From JAFIFT01 sp020051095 (lineage in GTDB: Bacteria; Pseudomonadota; Gammaproteobacteria; Legionellales; Legionellaceae): a stretch of DNA of 64,000 nucleotides. The notes below the pieces were generated by a model that was given only the letters and a program-made list of their open reading frames with translations, ran no database searches and was not told the DNA's origin. The stretch lies in NCBI RefSeq assembly GCF_964199965.1, contig NZ_CAXMZT010000001.1, forward strand, positions 124,001-188,000, given 5' to 3'. Both the position numbers and the translations under genes were made by a program. Position 1 is the stretch's first letter; every line of letters begins with the position of its first letter. Below, piece by piece: positions 17,016 through 26,457 of the stretch.

Positions 17016-17597
17016 TTATAGAGTGATATTTTGTAACACAACCACCAAAACACCCGCAATTGCCCCCGATAAGTGTCCTTCCCACGAAACGCCTTTTTTG
17101 GATGGAAATAGTCCGAAGAAAATACCGGCAAAATAATATACGACGATTAATGCAACAATCACGGTGGTTAGGGATGGGTTTTGAAAACCGTCAGCGAGCA
17201 AATAGGCCCAGTACCCAGTAATAAGCCCGCTTGCGCCAATATGGATGCCTCGTTTACCGATGACCCAAGTAATCAAGCCACTGACGATGATGATAAAAAT
17301 ACTGATGTTATAAAATAAGCTGACACCTTGAATCATGATAAAGTTTGCTAACACAATAAAAGGGATCGTGTTAAAAAAAAGATGATTGAAGTCAGCGTGT
17401 ATAAACGGTGCAAAGAAAACTCCTGGTAAGCCGCGAATATGTCTTGGAAAAATACCAAATCGAAATAGCCAATTACCTAACACCTGGTTTAGCAAAAACG
17501 AAATCCATAAGATTGATGTTACAAAGACAAGTTGAGATAGATGGCTTTGTGTTTGGATAGCTATCTGAGCCAAGCTATCTTGGAATTGATTAAGCAT
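17016..17597 (-). CDS. Rhomboid-family intramembrane serine protease
   Basis: 193 residues with about six membrane helices. Rhomboid landmarks are HADFNHLFFNTIPF (oxyanion-side His/Asn in TM2), the nucleophile Ser in IGASGLITGYW (GxSG, TM4) and the catalytic His in WEGHLSGAIAGV (TM6). The catalytic set is complete, so an active protease is likely; substrates cannot be predicted. It lies six bases downstream of the M23-family gene on the same strand, so they are probably one transcript with xseA. Confidence 0.9.
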   Translation of the reverse strand: MLNQFQDSLAQIAIQTQSHLSQLVFVTSILWISFLLNQVLGNWLFRFGIFPRHIRGLPGVFFAPFIHADFNHLFFNTIPFIVLANFIMIQGVSLFYNISIFIIIVSGLITWVIGKRGIHIGASGLITGYWAYLLADGFQNPSLTTVIVALIVVYYFAGIFFGLFPSKKGVSWEGHLSGAIAGVLVVVLQNITL

Positions 17598-17603
17598 CTT
17601 GTA

Positions 17604-18470
17604 TTAAGACCGTTTCTTCATGTTTGTTATCGCTTGGCTGGGTACAAAAAGAAGGGGATCCACGAGTGTTTGGTTTAAAATCATCGACCAATGCAAATGT
17701 GGCCCGGTTGCGCGACCAGTTGCACCAACAAGACCAACTTGGTCTCCTTGTTTAATTTGTTGGTTCGGTTTTACTAAGATTTTGTCTAAATGCGCATAAA
17801 GGGAAAACAATCCCATCCCGTGGTCAACTATCACCGTATTGCCAGTAAAGAAATAATTTTTTGTGCTGACTACCTTGCCACTATTTATCACGATCACCGG
17901 CGTATTCTTAGGCGAAGCGATATCAAGTCCAGTATGAGGGGCTCTTGGCTTACCATTATAGATTCTTCGTAAACCAAATTGACTTGAAATAGGTCCGTGT
18001 GAGGGGGCGATAAAGCCTTCCTCAAAAGGATTTCGCTCGCTAAAGACAGAAAACAGTTGTTCACGTTCTTTTTCCTCTGCTTCGATACGTGGTCTGTCCT
18101 TGGCAAACGGATCCACTTTTCGTTTGTTATCGATCACTAATGACTGGATGCGATAATACTTTTCACTGACATGAAAGGGAACTAATCCTTGTTGAGGTTG
18201 GGATACTCTGATGTTTTGAATCGGTGCCTTTTCATCCAGAGGTATGCCAACGATCATTAACCATTGATTACTCATAAAGCTTGGTATAATTGCTATTTTT
18301 TTATCTAAATAAGAAGCGGCGGGTTTTTCCTTCAGATCAATGGGAATGATAGTCACGCCCCCATTAACAGCGTGATTTTCCGGTAAATTAATTTTTACAG
18401 CATGCATGGTAAGTGGAAAAGTTAATAAAAAAATTAGATTAAAAAGTGAATATTGAAATAATTTATTCAT
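17604..18470 (-). CDS. Periplasmic M23/LytM-family peptidoglycan endopeptidase
   Basis: Signal peptide (FNLIFLLTFPLTMHA), an N-terminal domain of about 110 residues, then a LytM domain with the zinc ligands in HTGLDIAS (HxxxD) and HLHW (HxH), plus GLFSLYAHLD. Active-site residues are complete, so it may cleave peptide cross-links rather than act only as an amidase activator. The ATG at 18470 (AAGGAAG upstream) overlaps the xseA stop; the longer frame to 18512 lies inside xseA and is rejected. Confidence 0.9.
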   Translation of the reverse strand: MNKLFQYSLFNLIFLLTFPLTMHAVKINLPENHAVNGGVTIIPIDLKEKPAASYLDKKIAIIPSFMSNQWLMIVGIPLDEKAPIQNIRVSQPQQGLVPFHVSEKYYRIQSLVIDNKRKVDPFAKDRPRIEAEEKEREQLFSVFSERNPFEEGFIAPSHGPISSQFGLRRIYNGKPRAPHTGLDIASPKNTPVIVINSGKVVSTKNYFFTGNTVIVDHGMGLFSLYAHLDKILVKPNQQIKQGDQVGLVGATGRATGPHLHWSMILNQTLVDPLLFVPSQAITNMKKRS

Positions 18471-19794
18471 TAAATTTCTTCCTTTGTATGATTTTGCAGG
18501 ATAACTGACCATGTTTAATTCTTATGTCGATCATATCGCTATCTTCAACTTGTGATGGGTCAGTAATGATAGCACCATTAAAACTGGCAATAGCATAACC
18601 TCTGTTCAGTGTAGCTAATGGGCTCAATGCATGCAATGTTGCTGTGGTATTTCCATAGTGTTGCTTTTTGGCATTCAGTGTAATACCCATAATTTGTTGA
18701 AGTCTGTGTAGTTTAAAAGAAAATTGATGTTGATAGGATTTTATGATTTGTTTAGGATGCAACTTGTGAATATGTTGCAATTGAATAGTTATGCTATTTT
18801 TTTTATTAAGCAACTGACGCTTTTGCGCTTGTTGAAGTCGCATTTGGAGATAATCCAGAGTCTGCCAACGTTGATTGAACATTAAATTTGTGGGAGCAAA
18901 CAGTTGCCTTGTTTGCCATCCTAACGCTTGTTGATAGCCTGCGACTAATTGTCTAACAAGGTGTTTCATTCTATCAATTCGGTTGCTGATGTCTTCTAAC
19001 AAAACAGACTGGTCAGGACAGCACGCTTGTGCTGCAGCGGTTGGCGTTGCAGCTCTTAGATCAGCAACAAAGTCGCAAATTGTTACATCGGTTTCATGGC
19101 CTACACCACTGATAACTGGAATAGGGCAACGATAGATTTCTCGAGCTAATTGTTCATCATTAAATGGCATTAAATCTTCTAAAGACCCACCACCTCTCGC
19201 GATGATAATGACATCGTTTCTTGAATCGGAAATAGCGCATTTTAATGAGCGAATGATAGTTAAAGGCGCTTGCGCTCCCTGTACTTCACAGCAATATAAT
19301 GAGACAGATGCGATGGGATAACGCTTTTTTAACGTAGTTAAGATATCGTGAATTGCCGCGCCAGAGTCAGACGTGATAATGGCTATTGTTTGTGGGCGCT
19401 TTGGAATGGCTTGTTTATTGGTTGGATCAAATAACCCCTCTTGATTCAATTTTTGTTTTAAAAGTTCAATTTTCTGTAGTAAGAGACCTTCACCATCCGG
19501 AATGACTTCGGAAACGATAAGTTGATAATCGCCGCGTGCTTCATATAAAGTAACCCGCCCCAGTAAAATAACGGATTGACCATTATCAATGTTTTTTGAC
19601 CACCCATTTTGCGATTGCCTAAAATAGGCACATTTTATTTGTGCAGAGTCGTCTTTCAAAGTAAAGTAAAGGTGTTGAGACGCTGGCCTGGCTAGGTTTG
19701 AGATTTCACCTTTGACTTTAATATTGGCAAATCCTTGTTCAAGCCATTGCTTGGCTTGACGATTAAGTTCGCTGACAGTAAATATGGGATGCAT
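18463..19794 (-). CDS. xseA: Exodeoxyribonuclease VII large subunit
   Basis: Large subunit of the ATP-independent single-strand exonuclease. The N-terminal OB-fold starts FTVSELNRQAKQWLE and contains VKGEISNLARPASQHLYFTLKD. The catalytic domain contains ITSDSGAAIHDIL, RGGGSLEDLMPFNDE, SGVGHETDVTICD and ADLRAATPTAAA, followed by a coiled-coil region. Usual length at 443 residues. xseB is not adjacent. Confidence 0.96.
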   Translation of the reverse strand: MHPIFTVSELNRQAKQWLEQGFANIKVKGEISNLARPASQHLYFTLKDDSAQIKCAYFRQSQNGWSKNIDNGQSVILLGRVTLYEARGDYQLIVSEVIPDGEGLLLQKIELLKQKLNQEGLFDPTNKQAIPKRPQTIAIITSDSGAAIHDILTTLKKRYPIASVSLYCCEVQGAQAPLTIIRSLKCAISDSRNDVIIIARGGGSLEDLMPFNDEQLAREIYRCPIPVISGVGHETDVTICDFVADLRAATPTAAAQACCPDQSVLLEDISNRIDRMKHLVRQLVAGYQQALGWQTRQLFAPTNLMFNQRWQTLDYLQMRLQQAQKRQLLNKKNSITIQLQHIHKLHPKQIIKSYQHQFSFKLHRLQQIMGITLNAKKQHYGNTTATLHALSPLATLNRGYAIASFNGAIITDPSQVEDSDMIDIRIKHGQLSCKIIQRKKFNE

Positions 19795-19878
19795 GTTCTT
19801 TCACAATGTATGTTAAAATGTTGAAATAAAACGCGTAATCATTTATTGTATCTATAATAAAAACAATAATCATATCCT

Positions 19879-21636
19879 ATGAGATTAAAAAAAGCACTAT
19901 GCATCGCAATGATGGTTAGCGGTTACGCACAAGCGCTGACCCTAGAAGATGCTGTGCAAAAAAGCATTATCACAAACCCGGATGTTTTATTTAACCGAGC
20001 AAAAACATTATCTGATCGTCAAGGGATCGATGTGGCAGCTGGTGCCTACTTGCCTTCTGTTGATGTCCGTGCTGGTGTTGGTGAAGAGGCAACTTTAAAC
20101 CCAACTACTAGCGCACTTCAAGGTGGTGGGGTACGAAAGCTAACTCGCAAAGAGTCCAGTGTTGAATTAACGCAGAGCTTATTTGCTGGCGGAGCAATCA
20201 TCGGTGAATATCACCGAAATCAATATCTCTATCAAGCGCAACTACTAAAAACTCAAGGTATTGCTGAGGATCTTGCGCTTGATGCGACAAAAAGATATTT
20301 AGATGTATTACTAAATGAACAGTTATTAGGCCTTGCGGTCAACAATCTAAAAGCACACAAAAAAGTATTTGCTCTAATTAAAGAACGAAGTGATGCGGGG
20401 TTATCTCGCGAAGCCGAGCTTGATCAAGCAGATTCACGTTTAGCCTTAGCGGAGGCAAATAAAATCAGTGCTGAAGCAAACCTTCGTGAAGCTAGAATTA
20501 CATTTGCTCGTGTTATAGGTGCGTGGCCTGAGAAATTGCAATGGCCGAAGGAGCCTTCGATCGCAGAAATGCCAAAAACATTAAATCAAGCGATTGAGGT
20601 TGGAGCTGAACGCCATCCTACCGTTAAATCAAGTTATGCAGATATTAAAGAGGCTAAAGAGCAATATAAGGTTGCACGCTCACGCTATTATCCTTCCGTT
20701 GATTTTGTTTTAAGAGCTTCAGAGAATAGAAATCTTGCGGGACTGACTGGTCCAAATAATGATAAGTTAGCCATTATACGCATGAACTATAATATTTTCA
20801 GAGGCGGAGCAGATCAAGCCGAAGTTAGGCGAACAGCGTACCAAGTACAAGAGGCCTATGAAGAAAAAAATAAAGCATTACTCGATTTAAGGGAGTCGCT
20901 TCGGTTGTCTTGGAATGCATGGATTTCAAGTAGTGAACGATTATCTCCTTTGAGACGGCATGTTAAAGCTGCCAAAAAAACCCGCTCTGCTTATCAAGAA
21001 CAATTCAAATTGGGTAAGCGAACGCTTCTTGATCTATTAGATTCTCAAAATGAATATTACCAAGCATCCATTGAAAATGCCCGAGGTTACGTCGATGAGG
21101 TATACTCCCGTTATCGCATCATTAATGGCGTCGGTAAATTAATTATTTTCTTTAATGTACGCATACCAACAAATGTTGTTAACGGGGATATATTTAATTC
21201 CGCTCAACGCCAGGTTGTTACTGAGCAACCCATGGATGGTGTTCCAATGCCTGAAATGCTTGAAGAAGATTTAAGAATCGCTAAACCCGTCAAGCAAGTT
21301 GAAAAAACGCCTTTAACTAAACCCAACTTATTGAAAAATAGTCATATTCCCTATCCAGCAAGAAACCGAGATTGGTTTGTACAGGTTGGAAAATTTAGCT
21401 CGTTGAATTTTGCTAAAAATATGGTAGATACACTGAGAGCGAAAGGCTTTAAGGTATTTGCTAAGGAAATTGACAGGTGCTACTTTGTCTTTGCTGGACC
21501 GTATGAATATAGAGGATTAGCGGCTAATACTATGGAACGACTGAAGTCAATTGCGCATGTGGAAGGATTATTGGTTACCTTTCGGCATGATTTCAAGGAC
21601 AAGCGAATAGTAACTTACTATGCAAAGAAAAAGTAG
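19879..21636 (+). CDS. TolC-family type I secretion outer-membrane channel with C-terminal SPOR domain
   Basis: Signal peptide ending near QA, then a TolC/outer-membrane-efflux region (about residues 20-430) with the double repeat typical of the family (ALTLEDAVQKSIITNPDV; LNQAIEVGAERHPTVKSSYADI). After a Pro/Lys-rich linker, residues about 497-570 form a SPOR domain (DWFVQVGKFSSLNFAKNM; YYVFAGPY-like CYFVFAGPYEYRG). The gene overlaps lapG by 17 bases and is coupled to lapD, so it most resembles the LapE/AggA exporter of large adhesins. The SPOR fusion implies binding to septal or denuded peptidoglycan. ABC and membrane-fusion partners are not in this window. Confidence 0.88.
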   Translation: MRLKKALCIAMMVSGYAQALTLEDAVQKSIITNPDVLFNRAKTLSDRQGIDVAAGAYLPSVDVRAGVGEEATLNPTTSALQGGGVRKLTRKESSVELTQSLFAGGAIIGEYHRNQYLYQAQLLKTQGIAEDLALDATKRYLDVLLNEQLLGLAVNNLKAHKKVFALIKERSDAGLSREAELDQADSRLALAEANKISAEANLREARITFARVIGAWPEKLQWPKEPSIAEMPKTLNQAIEVGAERHPTVKSSYADIKEAKEQYKVARSRYYPSVDFVLRASENRNLAGLTGPNNDKLAIIRMNYNIFRGGADQAEVRRTAYQVQEAYEEKNKALLDLRESLRLSWNAWISSSERLSPLRRHVKAAKKTRSAYQEQFKLGKRTLLDLLDSQNEYYQASIENARGYVDEVYSRYRIINGVGKLIIFFNVRIPTNVVNGDIFNSAQRQVVTEQPMDGVPMPEMLEEDLRIAKPVKQVEKTPLTKPNLLKNSHIPYPARNRDWFVQVGKFSSLNFAKNMVDTLRAKGFKVFAKEIDRCYFVFAGPYEYRGLAANTMERLKSIAHVEGLLVTFRHDFKDKRIVTYYAKKK

Positions 21637-22288
21637 GCTATTTCTAAGTCTTTTTGTCATATGCTTTGCCACTTGCACATTCAATATGTATGCCCAGCAA
21701 AAAATTTCGAAAGATTTTAACCATGAAATTAATCATTCTAATGGATCAGCTAAAAAACGTTTCCTAACCCTCCAAAAATTGCTTGATGAACAGGCCAATA
21801 TGTCAGAGTTTGAAAAACTAGACCGAGTTAATCGGTTTTTTAATCTCTTTCAATTTGTCAGTGATATGCAATTTAAAGGAGAGCCGGATTATTGGCAGAC
21901 GCCAAAAGAATTCATTGAGTCTGCCGCAGGGGATTGTGAGGATTTCTCGATTGCTAAATATTTTACCCTTTTAAAAATGGGGGTCCCTAGCGAGAGGCTC
22001 AAAATAGTCTATGTCAAATCAAAAACTTTGAATCAGGCTCATATGGTCTTAGCTTACTATGAATCCACAGGCAGTGATCCTTTGATTTTGGATAATATTA
22101 ACTCAAAAATATTACCGGCTTCTGAACGGAGTGATTTAATTCCGGTCTATAGTTTTAATATTGATGGTCTGTGGTTAGTAAGACAACAAAGTCGTGATCA
22201 ACGCGTAGGCGATTCTAACCGCTTGAGAAAATGGCAAGACTTACTAAAACGAATGGAAAAAGAGGGAACAAACAATGAGTTTAACTAA
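21620..22288 (+). CDS. lapG: LapG-type periplasmic cysteine protease (transglutaminase-like)
   Basis: BTLCP family periplasmic protease that releases surface adhesins by cutting near their N-terminus. The catalytic triad is visible at Cys106 (GDCEDFS), His141 (QAHMVL) and Asp158 (LILDNI), with spacings close to those of P. fluorescens LapG. Signal peptide in the first ~27 residues. It overlaps both neighbours (TolC-SPOR 5', LapD 3'), showing tight operon organisation. No RTX-type adhesin substrate lies in the window. Confidence 0.92.
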   Translation: MQRKSRLFLSLFVICFATCTFNMYAQQKISKDFNHEINHSNGSAKKRFLTLQKLLDEQANMSEFEKLDRVNRFFNLFQFVSDMQFKGEPDYWQTPKEFIESAAGDCEDFSIAKYFTLLKMGVPSERLKIVYVKSKTLNQAHMVLAYYESTGSDPLILDNINSKILPASERSDLIPVYSFNIDGLWLVRQQSRDQRVGDSNRLRKWQDLLKRMEKEGTNNEFN

Positions 22289-24191
22289 AAAATTAATCTA
22301 TGGCGTTTTGTTTTTATTATTTGTTGTCTTAATGGGAACGTACGCCATTACCTTGAATAATTCAGCCCATTTCTATCGCCAGCAGCTAAACAACAATGCT
22401 CAGGATACAGCAACCTCTCTCGGATTATCTTTATCCCATTATTTGTCAAAGACGGACAAAGCAATGATGCTATCCATGGTGCAAGCTGTCTTTGATCAGG
22501 GGTATTTTGCTTCAATCGAAATTTATAATCATAAAGATGAACTACTTATCTCAAGGAAATTAAATGAAGCCACGATCAAAGTGCCTGATTGGTTTCGTGA
22601 TTTAATTTCATGGCCAAGCACTTCTCAAAAAAATGTGATTATGGACGGTTGGAAGCAAGTAGGTTATCTCGTCGTAACAACGGATCCGGAAATTGCTTAT
22701 CTATCGATATGGCAAAATGCTAAATTCCTTCTTATTTGGTATTTATTGTTTGCTTTGATTACGTCGATAACTATCTTTATTTCAATACGAATTATTATGA
22801 AGCCACTGGATCGTGTCACTGAGCAAGCGCAAGATATATGTGACAGACGGTTTGTTATTCAAGCTAATATTCCCAAAACGCCAGAGTTAAAAAAATTAAC
22901 GCTGGCCATGAACCGCATGGTCCATCATTTGAAAAGTCTATTCAGAAGTAATATGAGTGAAATCCAACGATTACGTCAACAAGCCTATGTAGATCAACTG
23001 ACAAATCTGGGTAATCGACGTTTCTTTCTGCAACAATTTAACTATTTATTAACAAATAAAGAAGAGTTTTGTCCTGGGTATTTTATCCTCGTGACTATAG
23101 AGGGCCTGGATGATCTCAATATTCATTCCGGATACGCAAAAGGTGATGAAATCATTCTAGCGTTTTCAAAATATATTCAACAGTTTTGGTCAGTTCACTC
23201 ACAAATCCTTATTTGTCGAATTGGCGGTAGTCAATTTGGCTTGGTCATCAAAGAGATATCCAAAGAATTAATTTTATCGTCTATCCCTGATTTTTCAAAA
23301 GGATTGGCTAAAATCAAACAACAAGATGACCACGTAGAAGTGTTCTTTTCAGTAGTTCCTTATGCATTTAATCAATCCTCATCAAACGTTTTAACACTGG
23401 CGGATCAAGCGTTAAATAAAGCCAGGGAATCGGGTGAAAGTTATCATGTTATCACCGATGGAGAGACTAAAATCGAGGTTGTTGACCCCAATGCATTAAA
23501 GTCTGCACTTATAACAGACAACTTTATTATTTACGAACAAGCGGTTGTCGGCTCAGAGTCAATACTGCATCAAGAGCTGTATTTACGCATCATGATAGAT
23601 GATAAAGAAATTGGTGCAAATGCATTCTTGCCGATAGCACAACGATCGGGATTATCATCACTGATCGATAATCTAATGATCGATAATGTTGAAAAACTAT
23701 TGATACAAAATGATAGCACTTATGCGATGAACTTATCCCTGAATACCATATTGGAGCAAGGGGATCAGCAGGCGTTATTAGCGAAATTAAATCACATTTC
23801 AAGGTCTATGCGCCATCGTTTAGCTTTCGAAATACCGGAAGTTTGGCTCGTTAGCAATCAATTAACCATGATGGGTTTTATTAATCAGATAATCGACTTA
23901 GGATTCCAGTTTGGTATTGATCAGGCAGGTGTTAATTTATCAACGATGAATTACTTACAAGAGATCCCCCTGAGCTATGTCAAAATACATGGGAGTTTAA
24001 TTCACGATGCTTTTAAAACAGATCAGTCAGAAATGATGCTGCGTTATATAATTGATTTGCTACAAACGGTGGGGATAGAAGCAATTGCTACGCAAGTACA
24101 ATCGCTCGATCAAGTGAAACAAATGAAAAAGATGGGTATCCAATGGCTACAAGGTTATGAAATTTCTGCTAGCAAAAAAATTAATGTGTAG
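22275..24191 (+). CDS. lapD: LapD-type c-di-GMP receptor, degenerate GGDEF-EAL
   Basis: Two membrane segments (about 7-27 and 150-172) bracket a periplasmic LapD/MoxY-like domain, followed by HAMP, GGDEF and EAL domains. The diguanylate motif reads GGSQF instead of GG[DE]EF. In the EAL domain the EAL motif is ELYL, the DDFGTG position is DQAGVN, KID is KIH and the late Glu is Thr, so both enzyme activities are probably lost while the fold is kept. In the known system, c-di-GMP-bound LapD sequesters LapG and protects the adhesin. Confidence 0.92.
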   Translation: MSLTKKLIYGVLFLLFVVLMGTYAITLNNSAHFYRQQLNNNAQDTATSLGLSLSHYLSKTDKAMMLSMVQAVFDQGYFASIEIYNHKDELLISRKLNEATIKVPDWFRDLISWPSTSQKNVIMDGWKQVGYLVVTTDPEIAYLSIWQNAKFLLIWYLLFALITSITIFISIRIIMKPLDRVTEQAQDICDRRFVIQANIPKTPELKKLTLAMNRMVHHLKSLFRSNMSEIQRLRQQAYVDQLTNLGNRRFFLQQFNYLLTNKEEFCPGYFILVTIEGLDDLNIHSGYAKGDEIILAFSKYIQQFWSVHSQILICRIGGSQFGLVIKEISKELILSSIPDFSKGLAKIKQQDDHVEVFFSVVPYAFNQSSSNVLTLADQALNKARESGESYHVITDGETKIEVVDPNALKSALITDNFIIYEQAVVGSESILHQELYLRIMIDDKEIGANAFLPIAQRSGLSSLIDNLMIDNVEKLLIQNDSTYAMNLSLNTILEQGDQQALLAKLNHISRSMRHRLAFEIPEVWLVSNQLTMMGFINQIIDLGFQFGIDQAGVNLSTMNYLQEIPLSYVKIHGSLIHDAFKTDQSEMMLRYIIDLLQTVGIEAIATQVQSLDQVKQMKKMGIQWLQGYEISASKKINV

Positions 24192-24247
24192 TAAATTTTT
24201 TAACTGTCGTATTACGCTGTATTTCAGCCGGTTAGCAAGGCAAATGA

Positions 24248-25183
24248 CTATCGCGCAGCAAAATGCCAACCAAACAATTGGGCTAATTGCTGCAACATAG
24301 CACGCCCACGGATGCTATTACCTTTTGCATTTACTTTCGGACTATAGCAGGCAATACCGGCTATCCCTGGCATGACAGCAATAATATAGCCAGAAACGCC
24401 GCTTTTTGCGGGTAATCCAGTTTGTACCATGTGCGTTCCTGTTTCGTCATATAGCCCGCAAGTTGCCATAATGGATAATGTTGTGCGAGCTGTTTCTTTG
24501 CTAATTATCCGTGTTTTCCTAATTGGGCAAAAACCTTGGTTGGCTAGCAATGATGGTAGCATAACTAGCTGCTCTAATGAGGCTTCATAAGAACATAACG
24601 TAAAGTAAACGTTCAAAATTTCAGGAACTGGACCATCAATAATGCCATGCGATTTTAATAAGAATGCCAGGGATCGATTGCGATCGCCGGTTCGCTTTTC
24701 AGAATTAAAAACTAAGGGATTGATCGACAATCGGTGGTTAAATAGCTGCATGACCCATCGCTCTAACCAAGCAAATTGTTGCTCGCCTGTGCCTGGTATT
24801 TTTGAGCACAATGTTATCGCACCCGCATTAAGCATTGGATTGGAGGGTTTAGGTCCAAATTGTTCTAACCGGGTAATCGATGAAAATTCATCACCGGATG
24901 GTTCAGCACCTACCCATTGTAAAAGTTGATCTAGCCCCACTTCTTCTAATAATCCGATTAACGGAATTAGTTTTGCAACACTTTGCAAGGTAACATCGGG
25001 TAATGGTTTGTTGCTATATGTCAGGACTTTATGTTCCATTTGCTGTATGGCTATTCCAATTAAATCTTCATCGATATGGGCAAGCTCAGGAATGTAATTT
25101 GCAGCGTTACCGGAAGTCAGTTTCGCTGCAGAATCGACGATGTTGATGAGTGTCGCTTTTGTAATCCGTTTAGGTGTCGCCAT
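24248..25183 (-). CDS. glsA: Glutaminase
   Basis: Serine-dependent beta-lactamase-fold glutaminase (glutamine to glutamate plus ammonia). Family motifs are YIPELAHIDEDLIGIA, GAEPSGDEFSS, NPMLNAGAI, VYFTLCSYEAS and GLPAKSGVSGYI. About 311 residues, a normal size. ATG 25183 lies two bases after the sohB stop and is preferred over TTG 25195, so the two genes are translationally linked. Confidence 0.95.
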   Translation of the reverse strand: MATPKRITKATLINIVDSAAKLTSGNAANYIPELAHIDEDLIGIAIQQMEHKVLTYSNKPLPDVTLQSVAKLIPLIGLLEEVGLDQLLQWVGAEPSGDEFSSITRLEQFGPKPSNPMLNAGAITLCSKIPGTGEQQFAWLERWVMQLFNHRLSINPLVFNSEKRTGDRNRSLAFLLKSHGIIDGPVPEILNVYFTLCSYEASLEQLVMLPSLLANQGFCPIRKTRIISKETARTTLSIMATCGLYDETGTHMVQTGLPAKSGVSGYIIAVMPGIAGIACYSPKVNAKGNSIRGRAMLQQLAQLFGWHFAAR

Positions 25184-25185
25184 AA

Positions 25186-26139
25186 TTAAGACCAAGGGTG
25201 TAACATTTTTGCTACAGGTTTCATTAACTTTTCCATGAGTGCTGGTGAGGAATGAACCTTAACTCTATATATATTATAGTCAGACATTTGACTAATAAGA
25301 TAATCATCGCTGGTTTTTAATACATCAATCAGCCTATATTGATAGGCATCGAGTGCAAGCCAATGCTCTCCAGTGGCAACTTCATCAATATTAATCATTT
25401 GCCGATTTTGCATCACATAATTTCGAAACGCTTGATGAATGAGCTCGATATCTTCTTGAAATTTTTCTCGTCCTTTAGCGGTATTTTCCCCAAAAACAGT
25501 TAATGTCCGTTTAAACTCACCCGCAGTTAAGAGCTCAAAATCAATATCGTGCTTTTTGAGCCAGCGATGAAAGTTGGGAAGCTGAGCTACCACCCCAATG
25601 GAGCCAATGATCGCAAAAGGTGCTGCCATAATTTGGTTAGCCACACAAGCCATCAAATAGCCGCCACTTGCTGCGATTTTGTCAATGCAAGCAACAAGCG
25701 GGATTTGTTTGTCTCGAATGCGTTGCAGTTGTGATGCGGCTAATCCATAGCCATTGACAGCGCCCCCTGGGCTATTTAATCGAATAACCACTTGATCCTT
25801 TTCCGTCGCAACCGCTAAAATTGCCGTAACCGCTTTTCTCAGTTGTTCAGTTTGACTTGCCTTGATGTCACCATCGAAATCGATGACAAATATAGACGGT
25901 AGCTCTTTTTGGGCTTTATGTTTCGCCTTTAATTCTTTGCGACTTTGTTTGACATGGGGTTTAACCACTTTATTCAGGGATGTTTTTAGCGATTCAAATT
26001 CATCTGACAATGATTCGAGCGATACTTTAGGTTGGCTTTTTTTACTAATTGATATTATTCCGGCTAGTAAAATTAGGATTCCTATTATGATAGTCAGCAA
26101 CTTCAACGCAAACATGCCATATTCAGCTAAAAATGCCAT
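25186..26139 (-). CDS. sohB: Inner-membrane S49 peptidase SohB
   Basis: Signal-peptide-peptidase (S49) family, SohB branch: an N-terminal membrane anchor (LLTIIIGILILLAGII), a linker rich in Lys, then the ClpP-like core with INRLNSPGG-type VVIRLNSPGGAV, the nucleophile Ser in KIAASGGYLMACVA and the Lys in the region following FAIIGSIGVVAQL (ELLTAGEFKRTL). 317 residues. Upstream of and coupled to glsA. Confidence 0.92.
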   Translation of the reverse strand: MAFLAEYGMFALKLLTIIIGILILLAGIISISKKSQPKVSLESLSDEFESLKTSLNKVVKPHVKQSRKELKAKHKAQKELPSIFVIDFDGDIKASQTEQLRKAVTAILAVATEKDQVVIRLNSPGGAVNGYGLAASQLQRIRDKQIPLVACIDKIAASGGYLMACVANQIMAAPFAIIGSIGVVAQLPNFHRWLKKHDIDFELLTAGEFKRTLTVFGENTAKGREKFQEDIELIHQAFRNYVMQNRQMINIDEVATGEHWLALDAYQYRLIDVLKTSDDYLISQMSDYNIYRVKVHSSPALMEKLMKPVAKMLHPWS

Positions 26140-26457
26140 AGTATTAACCTCTATTAATTAAAAATATATTCTAGATTTAAAAGGAGGGCGTGTTAAGAAT
26201 AAATTTTGTTTTAATTGATTTTAATCGATATAATAGGCGATTGCATGAGGAGTGTTTGCCATTTTACTGAACAATTTTTTAAATAAGATGTCGTTGCGAA
26301 CGTAGTGAAGCAATCCAGAACTGGTTTTTGTTCAGAGATCTGTCTGGATTGCTTCGCAAAGCTCGCAAGGACGGTGCATTTAATAAATATCAATTATAAA
26401 TGACGTTCCTGAATATATAAATAAAATTAACCAGCAATATTTTTGTATGTGCTCACA
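26140..26457. other. Intergenic region upstream of ccmA
   Basis: Divergent gap between sohB (minus) and the ccm operon (plus). The right half holds the palindromic repeat at 26290-26373. The remaining DNA is AT-rich and must contain both promoters, but no convincing hexamer pair was found. Confidence 0.5.
26290..26373. repeat. Dispersed palindromic repeat, copy 1
   Basis: Arms GAAGCAATCCAGA (26307-26319) and TCTGGATTGCTTC (26343-26355) are perfectly complementary, and the outer ends GTCGTTGCGAACG and GCAAGGAC continue the symmetry. The motif 'TTGCGAGC...GAAGCAATCCAG' is a repeat type widespread in Legionella, Rickettsia and Coxiella-like genomes (established knowledge, from memory). A diverged second copy is at 54668-54753. 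It lies in the 300-base gap between sohB and ccmA. Confidence 0.7.
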
